From assembly GCF_900111245.1 (NCBI RefSeq), contig NZ_FOGO01000002.1, positions 372,001 through 436,000 of the forward strand: DNA of 64,000 nt, in the 5' to 3' direction. This document shows, piece after piece, positions 31,507 through 38,974 of the stretch (positions are counted from its first letter, which is position 1; each line of letters starts with the position of its first letter). The notes beneath the pieces were generated by a model. The model had not been told where the DNA came from and did no database searches. It saw only the letters and a list, made by a program, of their open reading frames with translations. The position numbers and the translations under genes were made by a program. The stretch comes from Streptomyces qinglanensis (GTDB lineage Bacteria > Actinomycetota > Actinomycetes > Streptomycetales > Streptomycetaceae).

Positions 31507-32796
31507 TCAGGACCTCCCCTTGCGCGGCGTTGCCCGTCTCCGCCCCGACTCGGCTGTTTCGGGACCCTCGATGTCCAGGTCCGCCTCCACTTGGTGCAGA
31601 GCAACTCCGGTGTCGTGGTGCAGGAAAGTGAATCGGATCCGGTGCATGCCGGGCTCCACGGCTGTGACGCGGAACTGCGCAGAATCGGCGTTCCCAGGGC
31701 TGTAGACCACCGTGGCCGGCGTAACTTCCGCACCACTCAACGGCACCGCTACGATTTCCAGTGAGGGTCCGACATCAGGGCGGGCCCAGGGGTGCGCGGA
31801 ATCGGCCACCAGCTTCACGCTCAGGCGGACGGGGGTCCCAGCACAGGGATGGTCGTCCAGGAGCATCAGGTCCGCTCGGCAGCGCGGCGCTGCCAACCGT
31901 GCAGGAATTGGCACGTCTTCCGCGCCGAGGGTGTCCGCGACTGCCGCGTGCCGGACTCGGCGCGCGGCGCCCGGTTCCAGGAGGTCGAGCAGCCGGGCCG
32001 GTGTGGGGCGGTCGGCGGCCCGCGGGGCGAAGGCGCCGCGCAGCGTCTCGGCGAGCACCCGGTGCTCGTCGAGGTCGACGGGCGCGCGGTCGGTGGGGCC
32101 GTGCCGTCCGGTCACCAGTTGGTAGAGCACCTGGGCCACGCTCCACACCGCGTCCCGGGAGTCCACGAGCCCCTCGCCGCGGCGTTGTTCGGGCGAGCAG
32201 TAGGGCGCCCGGCCCCACCGGGTCCGCGGCGCTCCGGCGCGAGCCACCCCCTCCAGCCCCCAGAGCTGGACCGAGGCGCCGTCCCAGAGCACGGTGGCCG
32301 GTGAGATCCCGCGCAGCACCAGGCCCTGGCCGTCCAACAGGCACAGCGCCAGCATCAGATCGCGGGCGAGGACCCGCTGGTCGCTGGCGCCCATCACATG
32401 GGTGCGCGCGGCGGCGATGCCACGCGGCGCGGCGTACAGCAGGAACGGCTCGGCGGCGTCCAGTTCGTAGCCGATGATCCTCGGGAAGAGCGCCGCGTAC
32501 CTCGTGGCGTCGAGCACCCGGCGCAGCCGCAGAGCGGTGCCCGCCTCGGCGTCCAGCAGGGCCCGGGCCGCCGGGTTCGCCGCGTCGGCCGCGGTCAGCC
32601 GCACCTGGACGCACTGCTGTCCCTCGTCGTCGAGCAGTCCGTTGCGGATGCGCTGCGGCAACTGCGGATCGCGGCGGGACTCGCGGCCGAAGCGGACCGG
32701 GACGACCCGGCGCCGCCCCGAGGGGACGGTGAAGGCGAGCGTGGCCGGAGCCAGCCCACCCTGCCCCGGCAGGGGGGAATGCCTGCTGTCCGTCAC
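31507..32796 (-). CDS. Pseudokinase fused to C-terminal beta-sandwich domain (CHAT operon sensor)
   Basis: 429 residues from GTG. The first 270 or so have a protein-kinase-like layout with lost catalysis. The HRD site reads LVLRGISPATVLWDG (about 158-172) with no catalytic Asp. The DFG site reads LWGLEG. The SPE of the activation segment (PYCSPEQRRG, about 201-203) and helix F (DAVWSVAQVLYQLVTG) remain. Residues about 315-412 look like an all-beta sandwich (VRLSVKLVADS ... GMHRIRFTFLHHDTGVALHQVEADLDIEG). The tail is basic. DNA composition changes sharply near 31920, at the junction of the two domains. An ATG at 32835 is an alternative start, but its codons are atypical. The role as ligand sensor or scaffold is inferred. 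Confidence 0.78.
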   Translation of the reverse strand: MTDSRHSPLPGQGGLAPATLAFTVPSGRRRVVPVRFGRESRRDPQLPQRIRNGLLDDEGQQCVQVRLTAADAANPAARALLDAEAGTALRLRRVLDATRYAALFPRIIGYELDAAEPFLLYAAPRGIAAARTHVMGASDQRVLARDLMLALCLLDGQGLVLRGISPATVLWDGASVQLWGLEGVARAGAPRTRWGRAPYCSPEQRRGEGLVDSRDAVWSVAQVLYQLVTGRHGPTDRAPVDLDEHRVLAETLRGAFAPRAADRPTPARLLDLLEPGAARRVRHAAVADTLGAEDVPIPARLAAPRCRADLMLLDDHPCAGTPVRLSVKLVADSAHPWARPDVGPSLEIVAVPLSGAEVTPATVVYSPGNADSAQFRVTAVEPGMHRIRFTFLHHDTGVALHQVEADLDIEGPETAESGRRRATPRKGRS

Positions 32797-32963
32797 CAGC
32801 CGTCGCCATCCCCTTGTGCGTCGGTTTCCGTCCATTTGCTCGAGATCGATCCGGACCTACAGGGCCGTCCGCCGTACGAGGCCGTCCGGCCGTACACGGT
32901 CGCCGGCTTGCCCCGCTTGGTCAGGTCGTACGCATCCGTCGTGCCGTACGGCTTGTGGTTCAT
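32793..32963 (-). CDS. Possible small protein upstream of the CHAT operon
   Basis: A 56-codon frame, MNHKPYGTTDAYDLTKRGKP onward. Its first 35 codons have the high third-position GC of real genes here. Its stop overlaps the GTG of the pseudokinase as GTGA, the pattern of coupled genes. No ribosome-binding site is evident and no family is recognised. It may be a leader peptide, a gene remnant, or chance. Confidence 0.25.
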   Translation of the reverse strand: MNHKPYGTTDAYDLTKRGKPATVYGRTASYGGRPCRSGSISSKWTETDAQGDGDGW

Positions 32964-33443
32964 GGTCCAGACAGGACGCCCCGGAGGTATTGCCCCTGCC
33001 GAAGAGACCCGGGACGAATACAACAAGGTCATCCTTGAACTATCCCACGAACACTGGACGTTGAATGGCCAAGCGCTCGCCGCAGCCGACCGCCATCCGA
33101 AATGCAGTGGGTCTTCTCGTCGTGCGGCGCACCAAGGGGGCAGGTGGCAATGTTTCAGCGCGGGTGATGTCTCCGAGGCGGCAGTCGGGTGGACGGTGGG
33201 GACGCCCAGCCCCTCACATCCTCGATCGGCCGCGAAGGGCCAAGATCGTGAGACAGGATGCTGTGGCCCACGAATGAGACAAGCCAGGAACACGCAGGTC
33301 TCCACGGTGGAACGGGACATTCCAATTGCGGGCCTGCAGTACAGCCCGCCCGGACCGCCGTGCTCCGCCGCCCGGGGGCGGGCCGCCCGCAGGGCCGCGG
33401 AATCCGGTTGCGGCGGGAGCGGGCGGCCCGGTGAGGTACGACC
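32964..33443. other. Low-GC gene-free gap beside the CHAT operon
   Basis: About 480 bp, near 52-60 % GC in its first half, against more than 70 % in flanking genes. No coding frame with normal codon use was found on either strand. It may be the decayed edge of an imported segment. Confidence 0.5.
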
Positions 33444-34844
33444 GTGGGCGATGCCGTGCAGCAGACGCGACGGGAGACGGCAGCAGAGACGGGCACCGCC
33501 GGGGTAGCGGCGCCGCCGTGGCACCGGGCGGCGGTCCTCGCGGCGCTGATGCTGGCCGCCTTCAGCTTCAACACCGCGGAGAACCTGCCGATCGGGCTCC
33601 TGGAACTCCTCTCCGACCGCCTCCGGGTGCCGGTGCCGACGGTCGGCCTCCTGGTCACCGGCTACGGCCTCACGGTGGCCGTGGCCTCGCTGCCGCTCGC
33701 CCACGCCACGCGGGCCGTGCCCCGGCGTCATGTGCTCACCGGGCTGCTGGCCGCGCTGGTCGTGTCCAGCACCGTCGCCGCGCTGGCCGCCTCCTACGGG
33801 GTGCTGCTGGTGGCACGGCTGCTGACCGCGCTCGCCCAGGCGCTGTTCTGGGCCGTGACGGGTCCGGTCGCGGTGGGCCTGTTCGCCCCGGCCGTCCGCG
33901 GACGGGTGGTCGGCGCGATCTCCGTCGCGGGCTCGCTCGCCCTGGTATTCGGTGTGCCCGCCGGGACCTGGCTGGGGTGGCGGCACGGCTGGCCGGCGCC
34001 CGTCGCCGTGCTGGCGGCACTGGGCTGCGTCTCCCTGCTGACCGTCGCCGCGCTGCTGCCGACCTCGCGTCCGGACCGGGAGCCCGCCGCGTACGGGACC
34101 AGTCCCGACGCCCGCCGGTTCGGGACCGTGCTGCTGGCCGGCACGCTGTCCGCCACCGGAGCGTTCGCCGGGTACACCTATCTCGCGGCGTTCCTGGGCG
34201 AGGTGAGCGGCTACCCGCCGGGCGCGGTCAGCGTCCTCTTCCTGGCCTTCGGCGCGGCGTGCCTGGCCGGGGTGAGCATCACCGGGCTGCTGCTGGACCG
34301 CATTCCACAGGCCGCGCTGACCACCGCCGTGGGCACCCAGGCGGTGGGCATGCTCGGGCTGTACGCGGTCGGCAGCGATCCGGTGGCGGCAGTGGCGTTC
34401 CTGGCGCTGATGGGCGGCGCACTCGGTCCGGTGTTCATGGCCACGCAGCACGCGATGCTGCACTGCGCACCGGGCCGCACGGACCTCGCACTCGCGGCCA
34501 ACTCGGGCCTCTACAACGCCGGTATCGCCGGGGGTGCCGCACTGGGCGGACTGGTCCTGTCGTCGGCCGACGTGCGCGCCGCCTTCCTCGTCGGCGGGCT
34601 GCTGACCACGGGGGCCTGCGCCGTACTGCTGGGCAGCCGGCTCCTGCCCACGGCGCCGCGGTCCGCCGGGCAGCCCCGTCGGAGGGCGGACGGTGGTCTC
34701 CCCCTCCGCTCCGCTGAGGAGAGCGGCGGCGCGGCGGCGCGCGGGGCGGCCGACCGCTACGCGGCCGGTGGCGTTCCGCCCGCAGCGATCGGCCGTGCGG
34801 GAGGCTGTGCAGAAGGACCGGCGGCCGACAGAGTGCTCTCATGA
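33444..34844 (+). CDS. MFS transporter (DHA1, AraJ/PbuE-like)
   Basis: 466 residues with twelve membrane segments. DHA1 features include FNTAENLPIGLLELLSDRLRVPVPTVGLLVTGYGLTVAVASLPLA at the N-terminus (the T-E/P-x-G signature of this branch), PRRHVLTGLLAALVVSSTVAALA, and the motif C region AISVAGSLALVFGVPAGTWLG. Such proteins export small molecules or sugars by proton antiport. Its C-terminus is a long non-hydrophobic tail. The start is GTG with GGTGAGG upstream. It overlaps the following methyltransferase by 4 bp (ATGA), so the two probably act together, perhaps in resistance or modification of a metabolite. Confidence 0.85.
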   Translation: MGDAVQQTRRETAAETGTAGVAAPPWHRAAVLAALMLAAFSFNTAENLPIGLLELLSDRLRVPVPTVGLLVTGYGLTVAVASLPLAHATRAVPRRHVLTGLLAALVVSSTVAALAASYGVLLVARLLTALAQALFWAVTGPVAVGLFAPAVRGRVVGAISVAGSLALVFGVPAGTWLGWRHGWPAPVAVLAALGCVSLLTVAALLPTSRPDREPAAYGTSPDARRFGTVLLAGTLSATGAFAGYTYLAAFLGEVSGYPPGAVSVLFLAFGAACLAGVSITGLLLDRIPQAALTTAVGTQAVGMLGLYAVGSDPVAAVAFLALMGGALGPVFMATQHAMLHCAPGRTDLALAANSGLYNAGIAGGAALGGLVLSSADVRAAFLVGGLLTTGACAVLLGSRLLPTAPRSAGQPRRRADGGLPLRSAEESGGAAARGAADRYAAGGVPPAAIGRAGGCAEGPAADRVLS

Positions 34845-35635
34845 CTGCGGGGTTCAGCGGTGACGTGGCGGAGCACTACGCGCGATTCCGGCGGGGGTAT
34901 CCCGAGCGGGTGCTGGACACCCTCCAGGAATACTTCTCCCTGACACCGGCCGACAGCGTCCTGGACCTCGGCTGCGGCACAGGGCAGCTCGCCCTTCCGT
35001 TCGCGCGGCGAGTCCGCTCGGTGCTCGGGATGGACCCAGAGCCCGACATGCTGCGCCTCGCGCGCGAGAGGGCCGGTGAGCAGGGGCTGGCCAACGTGAC
35101 CTGGGTGCTCGGCGCCGACACCGACGTCCCCGCCCTCGGCGCACTGCTGGGACAGGCGTCTCCCCTTGCGATGGCCGTCGTCGGACAGGCGCTCCACTGG
35201 ATGCGGCCCGACGCCCTCTTCCGGGACCTGCGCCCGCTGTTCCGCACGGGCGGAGGCATCGCCGTGCTCGCCAACGGGGCGCCGCTGTGGCAGCAGGATT
35301 CGGTCTGGTCCGGTGCGCTGCGCGGCTTCCTGGAAGAGTACTTCGACACCGAACTGACCTCGTCCTGCGGGACTGCCGAGCAGGACCTGATCCGGTACGC
35401 CGAGGCTCTCGGGGAGGCCGGATTCTCCGACGTGCGGAGCACAGCGCACTCCTACACCGACGAGCTGACCTTCGAGCAGGTCGTCGGCGGTCTCTGCTCC
35501 GCCGTCCCCGCAGAGCTATTGCCGACGGCCGAGCGGCGACCGGCGTTCGAGCACCGGCTCCGGAAGGCACTGCCGCCTGGGGAACTCTTCCCCGAGCAGG
35601 TCCGCGTCTCGGCACTCGTCGGCCGGGCCGGCTGA
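34841..35635 (+). CDS. Class I SAM-dependent methyltransferase
   Basis: 264 residues. It opens TAGFSGDVAEHYARFRRGYPERVLDTLQEYFSLTPADSVLDLGCGTGQLALPFARRV, with motif I (LDLGCGTGQ) of SAM-binding Rossmann methyltransferases. Motif II follows (VLGMDPEPDMLRLARERA). GQALHWM near residue 120 is typical of the UbiE/Tam-like branch acting on small molecules. No substrate can be read from the sequence. It is translationally coupled to the upstream MFS gene. Confidence 0.87.
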   Translation: MTAGFSGDVAEHYARFRRGYPERVLDTLQEYFSLTPADSVLDLGCGTGQLALPFARRVRSVLGMDPEPDMLRLARERAGEQGLANVTWVLGADTDVPALGALLGQASPLAMAVVGQALHWMRPDALFRDLRPLFRTGGGIAVLANGAPLWQQDSVWSGALRGFLEEYFDTELTSSCGTAEQDLIRYAEALGEAGFSDVRSTAHSYTDELTFEQVVGGLCSAVPAELLPTAERRPAFEHRLRKALPPGELFPEQVRVSALVGRAG

Positions 35636-35745
35636 CCGGACGGAGTGGTACTCCAGCCCGGGGGAGCAGCGGGCCCCCTGCCAGGCCGCGCCTGCGGGAC
35701 GCCTCAGGGCCCAAGGAGCGCGGTATGCGCCGCTAGGGTGGGCCG

Positions 35746-36180
35746 ATGACGTCGATCAAGGAGTTCCAGGTCACCTTCGACTGCGCGTCGCCCGAGCGCG
35801 TCGCCCGCTTCTGGTGCGAGGTGCTGGGGTACGTGGTACCGCCGCCGCCGGAGGGGTTCGGCACGTGGGACGAGTACAACCGTTCGCTGCCACCGGAGCG
35901 CCGGGACGCCGCGTTCGCCTGCAGCGATCCCTCGGGGGAGGGCCCGCGGCTGTTCTTCCAGCGGGTTCCCGAGGGCAAGGTCGCCAAGAACCGCCTGCAC
36001 CTCGATGTGCGGGTCGGCACCGGGCTGGTGGGCGAGGAGCGCGTCGCCGCGTTGGAGGCCGAGTGCGCGAGGCTGGTCGCGCTCGGCGCGCAGCGCGTGC
36101 GTCTGCTGCTCGCCGACGAGGAGAACGAGTCCTGCCTCGTGATGCAGGACATCGAGGGCAACGAGTTCTGCCTGGACTGA
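35746..36180 (+). CDS. VOC family (glyoxalase-like) protein
   Basis: 144 residues: MTSIKEFQVTFDCASPERVARFWCEVLGYVVPPPPEGFGTWDEY ... RLHLDVRVGTG ... LLADEENESCLVMQDIEGNEFCLD. The paired beta-alpha-beta-beta-beta modules and the closing D-x-E-G-N-E-F-C motif identify the vicinal oxygen chelate superfamily. Members include glyoxalase, dioxygenases and antibiotic-binding resistance proteins; this one belongs to the common small uncharacterised group of Streptomyces. Standalone gene. Confidence 0.88.
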   Translation: MTSIKEFQVTFDCASPERVARFWCEVLGYVVPPPPEGFGTWDEYNRSLPPERRDAAFACSDPSGEGPRLFFQRVPEGKVAKNRLHLDVRVGTGLVGEERVAALEAECARLVALGAQRVRLLLADEENESCLVMQDIEGNEFCLD

Positions 36181-36351
36181 GGTCCGCCCGGGGGCGCGCA
36201 TCCGCCGTCGTGTCCGCGGCGGCCCGGAGTCCGGCCGGGCAGCGGAGGTGCCGCCGGTGAGAGCGGCGTTGCGGGGCGCGCGTCGGCAGCTCCCACCGCG
36301 GTGGGGTTCCTCCGGAACCGGGCCAGGGTGCCGGCACTCCTGACCGCCGGG
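36181..36351. other. Gene-free gap
   Basis: No coding frame or clear signal was found between the VOC gene and the remnant of a dienelactone hydrolase. Confidence 0.5.
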
Positions 36352-36665
36352 TCACTCCGCCACCGGTACGCACTCGGCGGGCAGGTCGACGATGTCGCGC
36401 CGGGCTCGCCGTGCGTGCCGGGGGTGGTGCGCCGCCGGGGACGCCGGGCTGGTCGACGGGCGGGTGGTGGAATCCGTGCAGGGTGCCGCCGTAGACCACC
36501 AGGGCGCCAGTCGACGCCTGCTGCCTGCATCTCGGCCGCGCAGGTGTCCCGTTGCTCAGCGGGCCTGATCGGGTCCTCGGAGCCGGCCTCGGCTCACACG
36601 GGGCAGCGGATGCGTGCCGCTTCGCCCGGTCGGCCCGTGGTCGGCGCGTTGACCGTTCCGATCGC
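36352..36665 (-). pseudogene. Remnant of a dienelactone hydrolase (C-terminal part)
   Basis: Reading with frame corrections, the minus strand gives IGTVNAPTTGRPGEAARIRCPV, a stop, then AEAGSEDPIRPAEQRDTCAAEMQAAGVDWR. After a frameshift it gives LVVYGGTLHGFHHPPVDQPGVPG and, after another, HHPRHARRARRDIVDLPAECVPVAE with a natural stop at 36352. This follows the end of dienelactone-hydrolase-type proteins, including the catalytic His in YGGTLHGFHHP. At least two frameshifts and one in-frame stop are present, and the N-terminal half is missing. An intact family member lies about 2.3 kb away. Confidence 0.7.
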
Positions 36666-36797
36666 CCGCAGGCCGACGCCTCCCCGTGCTTCGTTCCGGT
36701 CTCGCTCGCGCGGTCACCCCGGACAGGGTGCCTGCTCGTGGGATCTGCGCTCTCGTCCGCCGCTGCGCCGGGCCGGAGCCCGCTGAGGGGCGGGCTG

Positions 36798-37256
36798 CTA
36801 GTGGACCTTCCGCACCTGGGTGGTGCCGGTTCCGAGGGGCGTGCCGTCGGCGCTGGTCGGTGTGAGCTCCGGAACCGGCGTGCCGTGTTCGTCGACGAGG
36901 GTGGAGTGGGCCTCGCCGGGGGCGAAGGCGTGGCGTTCTCCCCACTGCCGCAGCGTGAGGATGACCGGGAAGAGGTCGCGACCGGCCTCGGTGAGCACGT
37001 ACTCCCGGCGGCGGCCCGAGGGAGCGGTGCGCTGGGTCAGGAACCCGTGAGCGGTGAGCTTGCGGAGGCGGTCGGTGAGGATGTTGCGCGCGATGCCTGT
37101 GCGTCGCTGGAACTCGGTGAACGACCGTGCCCCGTCCATGGCGTCGCGGATGACGAGCAGGCTCCATCTGTCGCCGACCAGGTCCAGCGTGCGGGCGACG
37201 GGGCATGCGGCGTCGGTCCAGTCCGGGTCAGGGGCGCGCTCGGTGCTGCGCGGCAT
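36798..37256 (-). CDS. HxlR family transcriptional regulator
   Basis: 152 residues: MPRSTERAPDPDWTDAACPVARTLDLVGDRWSLLVIRDAMDGARSFTEFQRRTGIARNILTDRLRKLTAHGFL. The conserved Cys in the ACPVARTLDLVGDRW motif and the winged helix define the HxlR family, several of which sense redox-active or electrophilic compounds through that Cys. The ATG at 37256 follows GGGAGG. Divergent from an MFS gene, with a long operator-like inverted repeat in between, so it probably represses both. Confidence 0.9.
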   Translation of the reverse strand: MPRSTERAPDPDWTDAACPVARTLDLVGDRWSLLVIRDAMDGARSFTEFQRRTGIARNILTDRLRKLTAHGFLTQRTAPSGRRREYVLTEAGRDLFPVILTLRQWGERHAFAPGEAHSTLVDEHGTPVPELTPTSADGTPLGTGTTQVRKVH

Positions 37257-37266
37257 GACGCCTCCC

Positions 37267-37329
37267 AATCAGTTGCGGATTGAAACCAGCATGCCCTAAC
37301 GTCAAAATGGTTGCAATCTGCTACTGATT
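37267..37329. promoter_or_regulatory. Long inverted repeat between hxlR-type and MFS genes
   Basis: The 22-bp arms at 37267-37288 (starting AATCAGTTGCGGATTG) and 37308-37329 (ending CTACTGATT) are reverse complements at 19 of 22 positions, with a 19-bp spacer. The arrangement fits two HxlR operators covering both divergent promoters. Binding is inferred from position and symmetry. Confidence 0.65.
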
Positions 37330-37340
37330 TGGGGTGTGCG

Positions 37341-38597
37341 ATGGACGTATGGCGCCGGTTGCTGCTCGCGGCGGTGTGCGGTGCCGCGGTGGCGGACATC
37401 TATGCCGCTCAGCCGGTCCTGGGCCCGATGGGACGCGAACTCGGTGTGCCGGCAGGGCTCACCGGATGGATCGTCGCGACCGGTCAGTTCGGCTATCTGG
37501 CAGGTCTGGTGCTGCTGGTGCCGCTCGGTGACGTGGCCGACAGGCGGCGCCTCATCGCCGTGCACCTGGCGGCCGGCGCCGTGGGCATGGCCCTGACCGC
37601 CTCGGCGCACACCGCCTGGACGGCGTTCACCGGGCTGGCCGTTGCCGGACTGTTCGCGGTCGTGGTGCAGACCGCGGTGGCCTACGCCGCGTCGGTCTCG
37701 CGGCCCGCCGAGCGCGGGCGGAGCATCGGTGTTGTGACCTCGGGCGTCGTGGTCGGCATTCTGGGCGCCCGGGTCGTCACCGGAGCGCTCGCCGACATGT
37801 GGGGCTGGCGAAGCGTCTACGCCGCGCTCGCGGCGCTGTCCCTCGGGCTGGCCGCCTTCGTCCTCGGTGCGCTACCGCCGGAGGAGCACTCCGACCGGTC
37901 CCCGGGACCGGAGAGGTACCGGCGGGTCATCGCCGCGTTCGGCGGATTGTTCGGGCAGCGCCTCCTGCTGACGCGCGGACTCATCGCGTTCTTCCTGTTC
38001 GCCTCGTTCGGAACCCTGTGGAGCGGGCTGTCCCTGCCTCTCGCGGGTGCACCGTGGCGCCTGGGCGAGAGCCAGATCGGGCTGTTCGGCCTCGTCGGAC
38101 TCGCCGGTGCGCTCGGCGCCGCACGCGCGGGACGCTGGGCGGACGCAGGACGGGCGGTCCCGGTCACCGGCTCGGCGCTCGTCCTGCTCGCCCTCTCGTG
38201 GGCAGCGATCGCGCAGCTGCCGCGGTCACTCCTGCTCCTCGTCCTCGGAATCGTGCTGCTCGACTTCGCCGTCCAGGCCGTGCACGTGAGCAACCAGCAC
38301 CAGCTCACCGCCGCCTACCCCGACCGCACCAGCAGCGCCATCGGCGGCTACATGGTCTTCTATTCGCTCGGTTCCGCCCTCGGTGCGGCCACGACCACCG
38401 CTGCTCTCACCGCCCGGGGCTGGGCGGCCGCCAGCGTCCTCGGAGCCGGATTCGCGGTCTGCGCGCTGGCCGTGTGGGCCGTCGACAGGCGACTCCCGCG
38501 CGCCGCCGAGCAGTTTCCCTCCGATGGGGCCGACACGGGAGCACAGGGGAGGAACGGCAACAGGCCGCTCGGACCGACTGATCGGCGAACGATCTGA
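37341..38597 (+). CDS. MFS transporter (DHA1 family)
   Basis: 418 residues from MDVWRRLLLAAVCGAAVADIYAAQPVLGPMGRELGVPAGLTGWIVATGQFGYLAGLVLLVPLGDVADRRRL, with the YAAQPVL N-terminal helix typical of this drug-efflux branch and the loop 2-3 D-x-x-x-R-R-R motif. Twelve helices follow. The C-terminal tail is polar. It is divergent from the HxlR regulator and probably under its control, which would make it an inducible exporter. GTG at 37335 is a possible alternative start. Confidence 0.88.
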   Translation: MDVWRRLLLAAVCGAAVADIYAAQPVLGPMGRELGVPAGLTGWIVATGQFGYLAGLVLLVPLGDVADRRRLIAVHLAAGAVGMALTASAHTAWTAFTGLAVAGLFAVVVQTAVAYAASVSRPAERGRSIGVVTSGVVVGILGARVVTGALADMWGWRSVYAALAALSLGLAAFVLGALPPEEHSDRSPGPERYRRVIAAFGGLFGQRLLLTRGLIAFFLFASFGTLWSGLSLPLAGAPWRLGESQIGLFGLVGLAGALGAARAGRWADAGRAVPVTGSALVLLALSWAAIAQLPRSLLLLVLGIVLLDFAVQAVHVSNQHQLTAAYPDRTSSAIGGYMVFYSLGSALGAATTTAALTARGWAAASVLGAGFAVCALAVWAVDRRLPRAAEQFPSDGADTGAQGRNGNRPLGPTDRRTI

Positions 38598-38649
38598 CCG
38601 AGCCGGCTCATCGACAGCAGGTGTGGTGGAGGGACGACGGCGGAGTCCG

Positions 38650-38880
38650 TCACGGGTCCGGCCGCGGGGCGGCCTGCCGCTGCGAGAGGGCGATCCGGCG
38701 GGTGACGGGGTCGACGTCCAGGATCTTCACCGAGAGAGTGTCGCCCTCCCGGAGGGCGCGTCGCCGGGCGCTGTCGGACAGCTCGGAGCGGTGGACCAGT
38801 CCCTCGCAGCCGTGCTCCGCCTCCTCGACGCGCACGAACACGCCGAAGGGACACGACTTTGGCCGGGTGAAACCGGCCGG
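38650..38880 (-). pseudogene. Frameshifted S1 RNA-binding domain fragment
   Basis: The minus strand reads PFGVFVRVEEAEHGCEGLVHRSELSDSARRRALREGDTLSVKILDVDPVTRRIALSQRQA, a good S1 OB-fold. Just before it the current frame gives RPKSCPFG, while dropping one T gives AKVVPFG, the family pattern, so a single-base insertion probably broke the gene. Upstream sequence does not look like S1. The remnant might still be translated as a small protein of about 117 residues from an ATG near 39003. Confidence 0.5.
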
Positions 38881-38974
38881 GAACGAGTCGGCCTCCCTCG
38901 CCCGGCTGCGGAGAAGGGCCCCGGTCCGGCCGTGTCGATCATAGGCTCGAGGGATCGAACGGACAGGAGGACCC

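Noticed and set aside
33000..33330. Insertion sequence or integrase remnant in the low-GC gap
   Set aside because: No terminal inverted repeats, target-site duplication or transposase motifs could be found by eye; composition alone does not support a named element.
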